From positions 1-14,941 of the forward strand of contig JAFDFO010000023.1 in the NCBI GenBank assembly GCA_019309815.1: a stretch of 14,941 nt of DNA, written 5' to 3'. Both the position numbers and the translations under genes were made by a program. This stretch comes from Deltaproteobacteria bacterium (GTDB lineage Bacteria; Desulfobacterota; Desulfobacteria; Desulfobacterales; C00003060). Positions within the stretch are counted from its first letter, which is position 1. Each line of letters starts with the position of its first letter. This document shows positions 14,624 through 14,941 of the stretch, one piece after another. The notes below the pieces were generated by a model that was not told the origin of the DNA, did not search any database, and saw nothing but the letters and a program-made list of their open reading frames with translations.

Positions 14624-14941
14624 TGATCAGCCACTATGGCCTCGGCGATTACAGGTGCCCTGAACAAGAGCATCTGATTTCACCCAACATTAGGGTTCAG
14701 CGTCATTTCAGTTATTCCCACCCCGATTTTTGACCTCTTGCCAAGTTTCCTAGTTTGAAAACACAGGTCACTGACAGTGCCTGATAGCTTTCCCAACAGC
14801 ACTCATTCCGATATACTGTTATGACCCAATGACAATAGGCTTGTCACGGGCGGGGATTAATCCGCCGTCTATGAAAATGTCTATGCCCGCATCGAATAGA
14901 GGGCAACCACAGGGGGTTGCCCCTACATTGGCTGTCATCGA
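14624..14941. other. Gene-free tail of the window with several palindromes
   Basis: No coding frame of note was found on either strand. Visible structures are CTGAAC/GTTCAG near 14660-14700 with a long loop, TGACAA-taggc-TTGTCA at 14830-14846, and GGCGG...CCGCC at 14849-14866 around the palindrome GGATTAATCC. A -10-like TATACT at 14812-14817 has no good -35. No clear terminator for the upstream unit was seen. Confidence 0.5.
14901..14922. repeat. GGGCAACC/GGTTGCCC palindromic dispersed-repeat hairpin
   Basis: GGGCAACC (14901-14908) pairs perfectly with GGTTGCCC (14915-14922) around ACAGGG, and CTACA follows. Intergenic hairpins of this form are, from memory, common high-copy repeats in deltaproteobacterial and some other genomes. 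Only one copy is present in this window, so its repetitive nature cannot be shown here. Confidence 0.6.

Overview
The window looks like a chromosomal segment, or part of a draft contig, from a Gram-negative bacterium, most likely a Desulfobacterota (deltaproteobacterial) lineage. That placement is an inference. It rests on a DivIVA-domain protein next to YggT and twitching ATPases, a type-2 dGTPase-like protein, a zinc-ribbon/receiver protein, a choice-of-anchor Q type beta-helix exoprotein, and short intergenic palindromes of a kind common in these genomes. Most of the content is housekeeping. No phage, plasmid, CRISPR or intact insertion sequence was seen.

Left part (1-3071, minus strand). 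A large exported right-handed beta-helix protein reads leftward from 1940 and runs off the window edge with about 646 codons visible. A minus-strand unit of rsmE followed 34 bases later by tRNA-Phe(GAA) points towards it and ends in a Rho-independent terminator at 2150-2189.

Middle part (3072-10386). A gene-free stretch of about 500 bases holds a MITE-like long inverted repeat (3363-3482). It is followed by dgt, a leader with a terminator hairpin directly in front of valS, then valS, nadC and a stand-alone ketoacyl-ACP-synthase-III-like thiolase-fold enzyme on the plus strand. proC lies on the minus strand and overlaps the 3' end of the thiolase-fold gene by 9 bases.

Right part (10689-14623, plus strand). 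A compact set of genes, yggT - divIVA - pilT - pilT/pilU-like - zinc-ribbon/receiver protein, looks like one transcription unit. It combines envelope or polar-scaffold functions (YggT, DivIVA) with type IV pilus retraction ATPases and a probable regulatory protein. This suggests, by context only, a link between cell-pole organisation and twitching motility. The last 318 bases hold no gene, only short palindromes including a GGGCAACC/GGTTGCCC dispersed-repeat hairpin.

I found no clearly undescribed system. The best leads are the truncated beta-helix exoprotein, the KAS III-like enzyme in the nadC unit, the zinc-ribbon/degenerate-receiver protein in the pilT unit, the valS leader terminator and the MITE-like element.
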